This document shows, in pieces, positions 36,807 to 45,113 of a stretch of 64,000 bases of DNA. The notes below the pieces were generated by a model that was given only the letters and a program-made list of their open reading frames with translations, did no database searches and was not told where the DNA came from. How positions within the stretch are numbered: position 1 is the first letter of the stretch; each line of letters opens with the position of its first letter. The translations under genes and the position numbers were made by a program. Source of the DNA: Paracoccus maritimus (lineage in GTDB: Bacteria > Pseudomonadota > Alphaproteobacteria > Rhodobacterales > Rhodobacteraceae); assembly GCF_025195095.1 (NCBI RefSeq), contig NZ_JANAVZ010000002.1:186001-250000 (forward strand). The letters run 5' to 3'.

Positions 36807-38036
36807 ATGAATTACGATGCTGCCTTGGATCAGGCGATAGGACGTCTTCATGAAGAAGGCCGCTATCGCACGTTCATCGATATCGAACGTGACAAGGGTC
36901 GGTTTCCGCAGGCAGTCTGGACGCGCCCCGATGGCGAGCAGCAGGAAATCACCGTCTGGTGCGGCAACGACTATCTGGGCATGGGCCAGCATCAGGCCGT
37001 TCTGTCGGCCATGCACGAGGCCCTCGACGCGGTCGGCGCAGGGTCCGGCGGCACCCGCAATATCAGCGGCACCACCGTCTATCACAAGCGACTGGAAGCC
37101 GAACTGGCCGATCTGCATGACAAGGAAGCCGCGCTTGTCTTCTCATCCGCCTACATCGCCAATGACGCCACGCTGTCGACCCTGCCGAAACTGTTTCCGG
37201 GCCTAATCATCTATTCCGATGCGCTGAACCATGCCTCGATGATCGAGGGGATCAAGCGCAATGGTGGCGCCAAGCGGATCTTCCGTCACAACGATCTGGA
37301 CCATCTGCGCGAGTTGCTGCAGTCTGACGATCCTGCCGCGCCAAAGCTGATCGCGTTTGAATCGATCTATTCGATGGACGGCGATTTCGGCCCGGTCGAG
37401 GCGATCTGCGATCTGGCCGAGGAATTCGGCGCGCTGACCTATCTGGACGAGGTGCACGCAGTCGGCATGTATGGCCCCCGCGGTGGCGGCGTCGCCGAGC
37501 GTGATGGTCTGTCCGGCCGGATCGACCTGATCAACGGAACGCTTGGCAAGGCATTCGGGGTCTTTGGCGGCTATATCGCCGGCTCGGCCAAGCTGTGCGA
37601 TGCGATCCGGTCCTACGCACCAGGCTTCATCTTCACCACGTCGCTTCCGCCTGCCGTGGCGGCGGGGGCGGCGGCGTCGATCCGTTTCCTGAAAGGCGAA
37701 GGCGGACAACATCTGCGTGATGCCCAGCAACTTCATGCTCGGATCCTGAAGATGCGACTGAAATCGCTTGGCATGCCGATCATCGATCACGGCAGCCACA
37801 TCGTTCCGGTCCATGTCGGCCATCCTGTTCACTGCAAGCAGCTGTCCGACATGCTGCTGCGGGACTATGGAATCTATGTCCAGCCGATCAATTTCCCCAC
37901 CGTCCCGCGCGGAACGGAACGTCTGCGCTTTACGCCCTCGCCGGTGCATGATCCGAAACAGATCGATCACCTGGTGCGCGCGATGGATGCGCTATGGTCG
38001 CACTGTGCGCTGAATCGCAATGAATTGAGCGCGTGA
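36807..38036 (+). CDS. hemA: 5-aminolevulinate synthase
   Basis: 409 residues from an ATG with AAGGGAACG upstream; an in-frame ATG 72 bp earlier would run into the FNR-type box and is unlikely. Family motifs are [44 protein letters not shown] and the PLP lysine in [14 protein letters not shown]. It condenses glycine and succinyl-CoA to 5-aminolevulinate, the first step of haem synthesis by the C4 route typical of alphaproteobacteria. It is transcribed alone and divergent from the M20 peptidase gene. Confidence 0.97.
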   Translation: MNYDAALDQAIGRLHEEGRYRTFIDIERDKGRFPQAVWTRPDGEQQEITVWCGNDYLGMGQHQAVLSAMHEALDAVGAGSGGTRNISGTTVYHKRLEAELADLHDKEAALVFSSAYIANDATLSTLPKLFPGLIIYSDALNHASMIEGIKRNGGAKRIFRHNDLDHLRELLQSDDPAAPKLIAFESIYSMDGDFGPVEAICDLAEEFGALTYLDEVHAVGMYGPRGGGVAERDGLSGRIDLINGTLGKAFGVFGGYIAGSAKLCDAIRSYAPGFIFTTSLPPAVAAGAAASIRFLKGEGGQHLRDAQQLHARILKMRLKSLGMPIIDHGSHIVPVHVGHPVHCKQLSDMLLRDYGIYVQPINFPTVPRGTERLRFTPSPVHDPKQIDHLVRAMDALWSHCALNRNELSA

Positions 38037-38073
38037 CCAAATCGACGGGTGAACTGCTCTCGCCAGCGTGATA

Positions 38074-38097
38074 ACCTTGGCTTAATCAAACCAAGGT
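38074..38097. promoter_or_regulatory. inverted repeat between hemA and the RodZ-like gene
   Basis: A perfect 7-bp dyad ACCTTGG / CCAAGGT around a 10-nt A/T-rich centre lies 38 bp after hemA and 48 bp before the RodZ-like gene. Without a T-run it is a poor terminator, so an operator for the downstream gene is possible. Confidence 0.3.
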
Positions 38098-38145
38098 AGC
38101 GTCCGATTCGGGCGTTCCTGTTACCGGGCAGATGAGGCAAACGGA

Positions 38146-39426
38146 ATGAGCAGGCTGCGGGCTGACGTCCCGGCAGAGGAGAGCGATCGGGTGGAGGAGG
38201 TGCATCATTTCCTCGACGATGACACACGCCTTGGCGACATCATGCGAGGCGAGCGCGCCACCTTGGGTAAGTCGCTGCTGGATGTGCAGCGCGAGTTGCG
38301 AATCCGCGCCTCCTATGTCGCGGCGATAGAAAATTGCGATGTAACGGCCTTTGATACGCCCAGCTTCGTCTCGGGCTATGTCAGGTCCTATGCGCGCTAT
38401 CTTGGAATGGACACCGACTGGACGTTCCGGCGGTTCTGTGCCGAATCGGGTTTCCAGCCGACCCACGGAATGGCCGCGTCCGCATCCGGTCCGAAACCGG
38501 GCAGGCGTCCTTCCGACCCGGCCGAGGCCTTGGCCAATCCGCACGCGCTGTTTCTGCCCAAGCAGGAAAGCTTCTGGTCGGATGTGGAGCCGCGCGCAAT
38601 GGGCTCGCTGCTGGTGTTGGTGGCGTTGCTGTGTGGTCTTGCCTATGGCGGGTGGTCTGTCCTGCAAGAGGTTCAGCGTGTGACGTTGACGCCCGGCGAC
38701 GACAGGCCCGGCGTCGTGACCGCATTGGACCCGGTCGAAGGCGCGTCCATGCCTGATCCTGCGCTTGATATGACGGATGTCGCGGTCCTGGCCCAGAACC
38801 TGCCCCAGCCCGAGGCGCTGGACCGGCTTTATCGTCCGCGCACGCTGGAAGCGCCGGTGCTGACCGCGCGCGACGGTCCGATCGCGGCCATCGACCCTGG
38901 CCTGAGCCTGCCCGGAGAGCTGTCGCTTGCGTCCTCCGATGTGACCACGCAGGGCGATGCCCCATCACAATCCGCCCCGGCGTCGCGCGCGATGGCCTAT
39001 GGCCCGCAAATGGCTGATGACGGCGATGAACAATCCGCACCCGTCCGCACCCTGGCCGAGGATGCGCCGCAACTGGAGCTGCTGGCCGCCCGTCCCGCGT
39101 GGGTCCGGGTGACGACTGCAGATGGCACCGTGCTGCTGGAAAAGATCATGGATGCAGGCGAGCGCTTTGCACTGCCCAAGCTGGAAGAGGCGCCGCGGCT
39201 GCGGACCGGCAATTCCGGGGCCGTGTATTTCGCAGTCAACGGTCAGACCTATGGTCCAGCCGCCCCCGGGCCGCAGGTGGTAAAGAACATCGAACTTGCA
39301 CCCGACACGCTCAGCGAGAAATTCGCGCTTGCCGATCTGGATGCCGATCCCGAACTTGCGCAGATGGTTTCGATCGCGCAGGCCAGCCCGGCCACGACCG
39401 GGCTGGAGGCTCAGGCGACCGAGTAA
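38146..39426 (+). CDS. RodZ-like HTH / DUF4115 membrane protein
   Basis: 426 residues. An N-terminal HTH_25 domain (about 30-105, LGDIMRGERATLGKSLLDVQRELRI, then YVRSYARYLGMD) is followed by one transmembrane helix (about 150-170, SLLVLVALLCGLAYGGW). A Pro/Ala-rich periplasmic linker and a C-terminal DUF4115 domain (about 310-395, WVRVTTADGTVLLEKIMDAGE) complete it. This is the RodZ layout, a cell-shape protein linking MreB to the wall machinery. In relatives this type of gene often precedes ispG (from memory); here the next gene is an unrelated dipeptidase on the other strand. Confidence 0.85.
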   Translation: MSRLRADVPAEESDRVEEVHHFLDDDTRLGDIMRGERATLGKSLLDVQRELRIRASYVAAIENCDVTAFDTPSFVSGYVRSYARYLGMDTDWTFRRFCAESGFQPTHGMAASASGPKPGRRPSDPAEALANPHALFLPKQESFWSDVEPRAMGSLLVLVALLCGLAYGGWSVLQEVQRVTLTPGDDRPGVVTALDPVEGASMPDPALDMTDVAVLAQNLPQPEALDRLYRPRTLEAPVLTARDGPIAAIDPGLSLPGELSLASSDVTTQGDAPSQSAPASRAMAYGPQMADDGDEQSAPVRTLAEDAPQLELLAARPAWVRVTTADGTVLLEKIMDAGERFALPKLEEAPRLRTGNSGAVYFAVNGQTYGPAAPGPQVVKNIELAPDTLSEKFALADLDADPELAQMVSIAQASPATTGLEAQATE

Positions 39427-39568
39427 TGTGGTCTGAACCTGTACCGGCCTGATACCCGTCGTCTCGCGTTCGGAATGAAGGGGCAGTGGGCACTTTCACC
39501 TTCCATGCGGATGCGCTGTTGCTTCGCGTCCGCGACTGGCTGTCAGCGCAGTATGTGATTGTCCGCAG

Positions 39569-40618
39569 TCAGCCGTCCCAGCTGCGCTGCAGGACGCCGA
39601 TCCAGTTTTCGCTGGCGATCTTGCGGATCAGGGCCTCGCCGTATCCATGCGCTGCCATCGCCTGAAGCAACACGGGCAGGGCAGATGCATCGGGCAGATC
39701 GCGGGGCATCAATGCCCCATCGAAATCCGATCCAAGCGCCACGCCATCCTCACCCAGGATCGCTAGCAGATGATCCAGATGCCGCAGCATCGTATCCAGA
39801 TCTTCCAGCGGCAGGCGCTTGCCGTCCTCACGCAGAAAGCTTGACGCATAGTTCAGCCCGACCAGCCCGCCGCTATCGGCGATGACCTGCAATTGCCGGT
39901 CGGTCAGGTTGCGGGCGCTGGGGCAGATCTCATGCACGCAACTGTGGCTGGCGACCAGCGGGGCGTCCGACAGTTGCGCGATGTCGTTGAAACCGGCCTC
40001 GTTCAGATGCGACAGGTCCAGCATGATCTTCAGCGCGTTGCATTCGCGGACCAGATCCTTGCCAGCCTGCGTCAGGCCGCCGCCGGTATCGGGTCCGGCC
40101 GGAAATGCGAAGGGCACTCCCTCGGCGTAGGCAGTCGGCCGCGACCAGACCGGCCCCAATGACCGCAGACCCGCAGCGTGCCACAAATGCAGTGCGTCCA
40201 TGTCACCGATCGCTTCGGCGCCCTCCATATGCATGATGGCCGCGATCCTGCCGGCATCGATGCTGCGCCGCAGATGGGCGGCATCGGTCACGATTTCCAG
40301 CGTCCCGGTCCGCTCCAACGCTTTCAGCGCAGCGGCCTGTCGGAAAGCATGGGGCAGGGCGATGTCATGATCGATCTGGTCGGGCAACGGCAGCGCGAAG
40401 GGCGGATTCTGCATCAGGGTGACGGTTTCGGCGTCGTTCGGTCCCGAGGGCGAGGGGATCCAGATCGCGAAAAACCCGCCGACCATGCCGCCCGCGCGCA
40501 TCCGGGGCAAGTCGAGATGGCCGGTGCCATCGCCTTCCAGCCAGACCCGCGTGCCATCGGCGCCGGCCGCCACGACGCGCTGGATAAAATCGTTGTGGCC
40601 GTCGAATACCGGGATCAT
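39569..40618 (-). CDS. membrane dipeptidase (peptidase M19, renal dipeptidase type)
   Basis: 349 residues from an ATG with AAGGAG upstream. The metal ligands of M19 are recognisable: DGHNDF near the N-terminus, the bridging Glu in MHMEGAEAIG, then SHSCVHEICPSARN and DLSHLNEAGF, with the Asp in ALGSDFDGA. It hydrolyses dipeptides, possibly D-amino-acid containing, in the amidohydrolase fold. No signal peptide is evident in this start, so it is probably cytosolic. It is divergent from the ABM-domain gene. Confidence 0.9.
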   Translation of the reverse strand: MIPVFDGHNDFIQRVVAAGADGTRVWLEGDGTGHLDLPRMRAGGMVGGFFAIWIPSPSGPNDAETVTLMQNPPFALPLPDQIDHDIALPHAFRQAAALKALERTGTLEIVTDAAHLRRSIDAGRIAAIMHMEGAEAIGDMDALHLWHAAGLRSLGPVWSRPTAYAEGVPFAFPAGPDTGGGLTQAGKDLVRECNALKIMLDLSHLNEAGFNDIAQLSDAPLVASHSCVHEICPSARNLTDRQLQVIADSGGLVGLNYASSFLREDGKRLPLEDLDTMLRHLDHLLAILGEDGVALGSDFDGALMPRDLPDASALPVLLQAMAAHGYGEALIRKIASENWIGVLQRSWDG

Positions 40619-40754
40619 CGCAAGGCTCCTTAACTGCTTTGTGCCGACCATGCACCGTGCGCGGGGCGGCGACAATGCCCCGCACCTTGGTGGCTTGTCA
40701 GCAGGGAAAATCCGCCTAGGCTGGGACAACGGCACAGCCAGAGGGAGGCAAGCC

Positions 40755-41078
40755 ATGCCTGATATCCGTTCCGATTTCGACGGCCAGACCGTCATCTGCA
40801 CGTTCGAGGTCACGCCGGGCAGCGCCCATGACGTGCTGGATCTGCTGACCGATGCGTGGGATCAGGTGATCCGGGTCCAGCCGGGATTCATCTCTGGCGC
40901 CATCCATCTGAACGACGCGCAGACCCGGATCGCCACCTATTCGCAATGGCGCGATCGCAAGGACTACCAGGCGATGCTGCGCACCGATGAAATGCGCGCC
41001 CGCAACCGCGCCATCCACTCGATGTGCAAAAGCTTCGAGCCGGTCATGTACGAACTGCAATCTGTCTTCGACGGCTGA
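40755..41078 (+). CDS. antibiotic biosynthesis monooxygenase (ABM)-domain protein
   Basis: 107 residues from an ATG with GAGGGAGG upstream. The ABM dimeric alpha/beta-barrel pattern is seen: a first strand TVICTFEVTPGSAHDVLDLL, the middle QPGFISGAIHLNDAQTRIATYSQW, and a terminal helix and strand. Members include quinol monooxygenases and haem-degrading proteins, but many have no known substrate. No haem-oxygenase residues can be assigned from the sequence alone. It is followed by the ParA-like gene after 81 bp. Confidence 0.8.
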   Translation: MPDIRSDFDGQTVICTFEVTPGSAHDVLDLLTDAWDQVIRVQPGFISGAIHLNDAQTRIATYSQWRDRKDYQAMLRTDEMRARNRAIHSMCKSFEPVMYELQSVFDG

Positions 41079-41159
41079 TGCTGCGTGTGCAAATACCCCG
41101 TGCAATCGTGCCAACGGGGCGCTAACGTCCGGTAAAATCACGGTGAAGGAGCGGCAGGC

Positions 41160-41795
41160 ATGGCAGGCAGGATCATCACGGTGGCGCAGCAGAAGGGCGG
41201 CTCGGGCAAGACGACGCTGGCTGTGAACCTGGCGGTTGCGCTGCATGGGCGCGGCCATTCCGTGGCCTTGGTCGATACGGATCCGCAAGGCAGCATGGGA
41301 CGCTGGTTCATTGAGCGGATGCAGGCGCAGGGCGAGGATGAGGCCATGGATTTCTCGACCTCGTCGGCCTGGGGGGCCAGCTACGAATCCGAAAAGCTGA
41401 AGAAGCGTTTCGATTATGTGATCGTCGATACGCCGCCAAAGATCGACAGCGATCTGCGACCGGCGCTGCGGGTCGCAGATCTGGTTATGGTGCCGGTTGC
41501 GACAAGTCATGTTGATCTGTGGGCGACCGAGGGCGTTCTGGACCTTGCGCGGCGTGAAAAGGCGCCTGTTCTGGTCGTGCTGAATCGCGTCCGTCCGAAC
41601 ACGCGCCTGTCGGTCGAGGTCGCGGAAAAGGCCGTCGAACTGGGCGCGACGGTCGCGAAGACCCAGATCGCCAATCGCGTCGTCTATGCCGAGACCTTGG
41701 GCGTGGGGTTGGGTGCGATCGAGCGTGCGCGCACAGGTCCCGCGCGCGACGAGGTGTTGGCACTGACCGACGAGGTTCTGTCGATCATCAGCTGA
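41160..41795 (+). CDS. orphan ParA-family ATPase
   Basis: 211 residues. A deviant Walker A QQKGGSGKTTLAVNLA at residues 10-25, the Walker A-prime VDTDPQGSMGRW and Walker B DYVIVDTPP are intact. It is shorter than chromosomal ParA (about 260), lacks the N-terminal DNA-binding extension of plasmid ParA, and has no parB neighbour. Such small chromosomal ParAs position cargo such as chemoreceptor clusters, carboxysomes or division factors. The ATG follows GAAGGAG. The cargo is unknown; no chemotaxis gene is in the window. Confidence 0.88.
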   Translation: MAGRIITVAQQKGGSGKTTLAVNLAVALHGRGHSVALVDTDPQGSMGRWFIERMQAQGEDEAMDFSTSSAWGASYESEKLKKRFDYVIVDTPPKIDSDLRPALRVADLVMVPVATSHVDLWATEGVLDLARREKAPVLVVLNRVRPNTRLSVEVAEKAVELGATVAKTQIANRVVYAETLGVGLGAIERARTGPARDEVLALTDEVLSIIS

Positions 41796-41874
41796 AATTC
41801 CGATATTAGAATATCAACTGCCCTCTCGCAGCCATCCGTGCTACGCTTCTTCAAATCCGAGGAGGAGGCACGGA

Positions 41875-42552
41875 ATGTTTCGTAATCTTGTCGTTTTGTC
41901 GGCGCTTGTCGCCGCACCGCAACTGGCGCACGCGCAGGATGCACCCCGCGTGGGGATCACTGCCGACATGGCCAGCGTGACGGTCGAGACGGCCGATGGC
42001 CCTGTCGAGATCAAGCGTGAACAGGCCGAGGGGGCGACGCTGGAAGGTGATTGGGCGTTGGTGGGGCGCGACTGCCCGCCATTCTGCATCCAGCCGAATA
42101 CACCCGCCGAGGGCGTGGAAACCATCGGCGAACTCGAGCTGTTGGACGCCCTGAAGACCGGCAATGCGACGGTGGTGGATTCCCGCACGCCCGACTGGTA
42201 CGCGACCGGCACGATCCCCGGCGCGATCAATATTCCCTATACTCAGGCGGTCGAACAGCTTGCCAAATTGAGCTGCGAACCAGATTTCGACGGTCAGTTC
42301 GACTGTGCCAATGCCGATCGGGCGATCCTGTTCTGCAACGGTCTGTGGTGCGGCCAGTCTCCGACCGCGATCCGGGCGATGATCGATGCGGGCTTTCCCG
42401 CCGACCGGATCAGCTATTATCGCGGTGGCATGCAGACCTGGCGGCTTCTGGGACTGACCGTCGCGGGTGGGTCCGGCAACCCGGTGGTCGAGGAAACCAC
42501 GACCGAGGCTGCCATGGACGGCGCTGCGCCGGTCGAGGAAGACGGGAAATGA
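41875..42552 (+). CDS. secreted rhodanese-domain protein
   Basis: 225 residues. The signal peptide (1-20, ending AHA) suggests a periplasmic protein. A rhodanese domain (about 80-205) contains VVDSRTPDWYATGTIPGAINIPY and the active-site loop ILFCNGLWCGQSPTA, whose first Cys is the expected sulfur carrier; a second Cys four residues later is unusual and could give a disulfide. A conserved Cys pair (DCPPFC) precedes the domain. It may move sulfur or handle redox tasks in the periplasm. It is convergent with the cobalamin ABC operon. Confidence 0.85.
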   Translation: MFRNLVVLSALVAAPQLAHAQDAPRVGITADMASVTVETADGPVEIKREQAEGATLEGDWALVGRDCPPFCIQPNTPAEGVETIGELELLDALKTGNATVVDSRTPDWYATGTIPGAINIPYTQAVEQLAKLSCEPDFDGQFDCANADRAILFCNGLWCGQSPTAIRAMIDAGFPADRISYYRGGMQTWRLLGLTVAGGSGNPVVEETTTEAAMDGAAPVEEDGK

Positions 42553-42568
42553 AGGGGCATTGGGCGGC

Positions 42569-43303
42569 CTAGATCGGCAGGATCGCGGGCCCATCCGGCG
42601 TGTCGATACGCCGCGCGGTAATTCCGAAGGCGCGGCGCAACAGATCGTCGGTCAGCACCTGATCGGGGGCTCCGTCCGCCAGAACCTGCCCCTTGTCCAG
42701 CAGGACAAGGCGCGTGCAGAACCGTGCGGCCATTCCCAGATCATGGATCGAGACCAGCAGACCGCGGCCTTCCGTCGCCAGTGCGCGAAACAGGCGAAGA
42801 CAAGCAAGCTGCTGCGCTGGATCAAGACCGGCGATGGGTTCGTCCGCGATCAGCAGCGGCGTTTCCTGGGCCAGCGCGCGGGCGATCAGGGCGCGGGTCT
42901 GTTCGCCCCCCGACAGGCGCAGGGCGGTGCGCGTCCGGAAATCCTGCAGGTGCATGCGGGCGATCGCCGCGTCGATGGCGGCGCGATCGGCGGGGCCGCG
43001 TCCGCCGCCGGGCCAGGGAATACGGCCAAGGGCGATCAGATCCTCGACGCTGACGGGCCAGGCGATCTCGCGCGATTGCGGAAGATAGGCGGCGGCACGC
43101 GCCCGGTCGGTCGCCGCCATCGCCGCAAGGTTCGACGCGCCGCTGAACGGGATCAGTCCCAGTGCCGCCTCCATCAGGGTGGATTTGCCCGCCCCGTTGG
43201 GTCCGATCAGGCCGACCAGTTCACCGGCCGCCACGCTCAGGCTGACGCGGTCCAGCACCGGTCGGTTGCGGCGGGTGACGGACAGGCCCTGCAGTTCCAG
43301 CAT
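42569..43303 (-). CDS. btuD: cobalamin/siderophore-type ABC transporter ATP-binding protein
   Basis: 244 residues. Walker A is LIGPNGAGKSTL, the ABC signature is LSGGEQTRALIARALAQ, Walker B is LLIADEPIAGLDP and the H-loop is SIHDL. It powers the permease encoded just upstream, whose stop overlaps its start. The family also includes iron-siderophore importers; the cobalamin riboswitch at the head of the operon makes vitamin B12 the likely substrate. Confidence 0.85.
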   Translation of the reverse strand: MLELQGLSVTRRNRPVLDRVSLSVAAGELVGLIGPNGAGKSTLMEAALGLIPFSGASNLAAMAATDRARAAAYLPQSREIAWPVSVEDLIALGRIPWPGGGRGPADRAAIDAAIARMHLQDFRTRTALRLSGGEQTRALIARALAQETPLLIADEPIAGLDPAQQLACLRLFRALATEGRGLLVSIHDLGMAARFCTRLVLLDKGQVLADGAPDQVLTDDLLRRAFGITARRIDTPDGPAILPI

Positions 43304-44289
43304 CAGACGCGTCCTCCGCTGCGGGTTTTCCAGATCAGGTGCAGAAACAGCGGCGCCCCGACAAGCGCGGTCAGAACCCCCAGCTTCAGATCGCGTTCCG
43401 GCAGGATCAGCCGCACCGCAATATCTGCCGCAAGCAGCAGCGCAGCCCCGCCAAGCGCCGAGGCTGGCAGCAGCGCGGATGGCCGTGCCGCAACCCACGG
43501 GCGCAGGATATGTGGCACGACCAGCCCGACAAAGCCGATCACCCCGGCAACCGCCGTCGCGGGCCCGACGATCAACGCGACGCCGGCGATCAGTCGCCAG
43601 CGCAGACCGGTCGCTGAGACACCCATCGCCGATGCCGCCGATTCCCCCAGTGTCAGCGCGTCCAACCCGCGCCCCGTCGTCCAGATCAGCGCCGCCCCAA
43701 GCAGCATCGGCGGCAGCGCCAGCCAGACATGAACCATCGACCGGTCCGCCAGCGATCCCATCAGCCAGAATACGATCTCGTTCGCGGCATAGGGGTTGGG
43801 CGACAGGTTCAGGACCAGCGCCGTGCCGGCGCCCGCAAGGGCCGATATGGCGATGCCCGCGAGGATCAGCGTCACAGATCCGCCGCGCGGCCCAGCAAGC
43901 GCGACCAGCAGACCGACGCCGATCGCGGCGCCCGTCAGCGCCGTGGCGGGCAGGGCCAGTGCGGTGCCGAGCGATAACCCGGTCTGGATTGCGATGACGG
44001 CACCCAATGCCGCCATGCCCGAGACGCCGATCAATCCCGGTTCGGCCAACGGGTTGCGCAGATAGCCCTGCATCGCGGCACCGGTCAGGCCAAGCCCCGC
44101 CCCGACCGCCAGGCCAAGAAGGGCGCGGGGTAGCCGGATTTCACGCATCACAATGGGCATCGGGCCGTCGCCGCCCAGGATCAGCGACCGCAGACCGTCC
44201 AGCGCACCGATCCCCGCCGGCCCGGTCATCAGAGAAATCGCGAACAGCGCCGCGACAAGCAAGGCGAGGGTGGCGAACAGGGGTTTCAC
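43303..44289 (-). CDS. btuC: FecCD-family ABC transporter permease (BtuC type)
   Basis: 328 residues from a GTG that overlaps the TGA of the binding-protein gene (GTGA). About nine to ten hydrophobic helices are present with the FecCD signatures GAAMQGYLRNPLAEPGLIGVS (shown in part) and a C-terminal GAPLFLHLIW. Two copies of this subunit would form the inner-membrane channel. It is the third gene of btuB-F-C-D on the minus strand. Confidence 0.87.
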   Translation of the reverse strand: MKPLFATLALLVAALFAISLMTGPAGIGALDGLRSLILGGDGPMPIVMREIRLPRALLGLAVGAGLGLTGAAMQGYLRNPLAEPGLIGVSGMAALGAVIAIQTGLSLGTALALPATALTGAAIGVGLLVALAGPRGGSVTLILAGIAISALAGAGTALVLNLSPNPYAANEIVFWLMGSLADRSMVHVWLALPPMLLGAALIWTTGRGLDALTLGESAASAMGVSATGLRWRLIAGVALIVGPATAVAGVIGFVGLVVPHILRPWVAARPSALLPASALGGAALLLAADIAVRLILPERDLKLGVLTALVGAPLFLHLIWKTRSGGRV

Positions 44290-45113
44290 TTCAGCGCCTC
44301 GATGGCCCGCAGGACGAAGGGTGTGCCGCAAACCCAGTCGCGGTCGGTGACCTCGGCGGTCTCGGGGGCGATCCGTGCCAGCGCCGGATGATCCAGGATG
44401 GCCTCGCCACGCGACTGGCCAGGCCATTTCGCCCCCGTGATCAGCCGGTCGGGTCGCGCCATGACCAGCATTTCCAGCGGCAGGCTGCGAGTGTCGGTGA
44501 TCCCCAGATCGTCGGCGACATTGCGGTATCCCGCCGCCGTCAGAATCGTGCCGGCCAGCGTGTCGCGCCCTGATGTATAGCCGTTGGCGTAATACAGCGC
44601 CGCGCGACCCCGGTCCGCATTGCTATCAGCCAAGATCAGACCGCGTTCGAACCGTGCAAGAACCTCGGCGGCCTTGTCCTCGCGTCCCAGAAGCCCGCCC
44701 ATGCGCATGATTTCGGCCCGGATCGCGTCGATGTCTTCGGCGGGCGGCAGCACCTCGACCCGGACACCCAGTCTGCGCAGCATCGCGACCGTCGGACCCG
44801 ACGCATATTGCCCGGCAATGACCAGATCCGGGCGCATGAGATAGATTTCCTCGGCGCGGCCATGATTGATCGGATAGTCCTGCGCCCGATCAGCCATCGG
44901 CGACATGCGCGGATCGCGCGCCAGATCACTGACCGAGACCAGTTGCCCCGGCGCCGCCAGCAGCATCGCGATCTGGTCGGTGCACAGATTCATCGACACC
45001 ACGCGCTGCGGCGCGGCCCCGGCAGAAGAGGCGATGGCTGATCCGGCGGCGGCGATCAGTGCCGCCGTCAGCCAGCGGCGTATGCGGTCAGAACGACGCA
45101 CGAATGCCCGCAT
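44286..45113 (-). CDS. btuF: ABC transporter periplasmic binding protein, BtuF-like
   Basis: 275 residues. A basic N-terminus and hydrophobic signal (about 12-33, ending SSAGA) precede a class III binding protein fold (RVVSMNLCTDQIAMLLA, then RPDLVIAGQYASGPTV and RPDRLITGAKWPG). The start lies 26 bp inside the end of btuB. It binds cobalamin or a related corrinoid and delivers it to BtuCD. A siderophore substrate is conceivable from the family alone; the riboswitch favours B12. Confidence 0.85.
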   Translation of the reverse strand: MRAFVRRSDRIRRWLTAALIAAAGSAIASSAGAAPQRVVSMNLCTDQIAMLLAAPGQLVSVSDLARDPRMSPMADRAQDYPINHGRAEEIYLMRPDLVIAGQYASGPTVAMLRRLGVRVEVLPPAEDIDAIRAEIMRMGGLLGREDKAAEVLARFERGLILADSNADRGRAALYYANGYTSGRDTLAGTILTAAGYRNVADDLGITDTRSLPLEMLVMARPDRLITGAKWPGQSRGEAILDHPALARIAPETAEVTDRDWVCGTPFVLRAIEALK

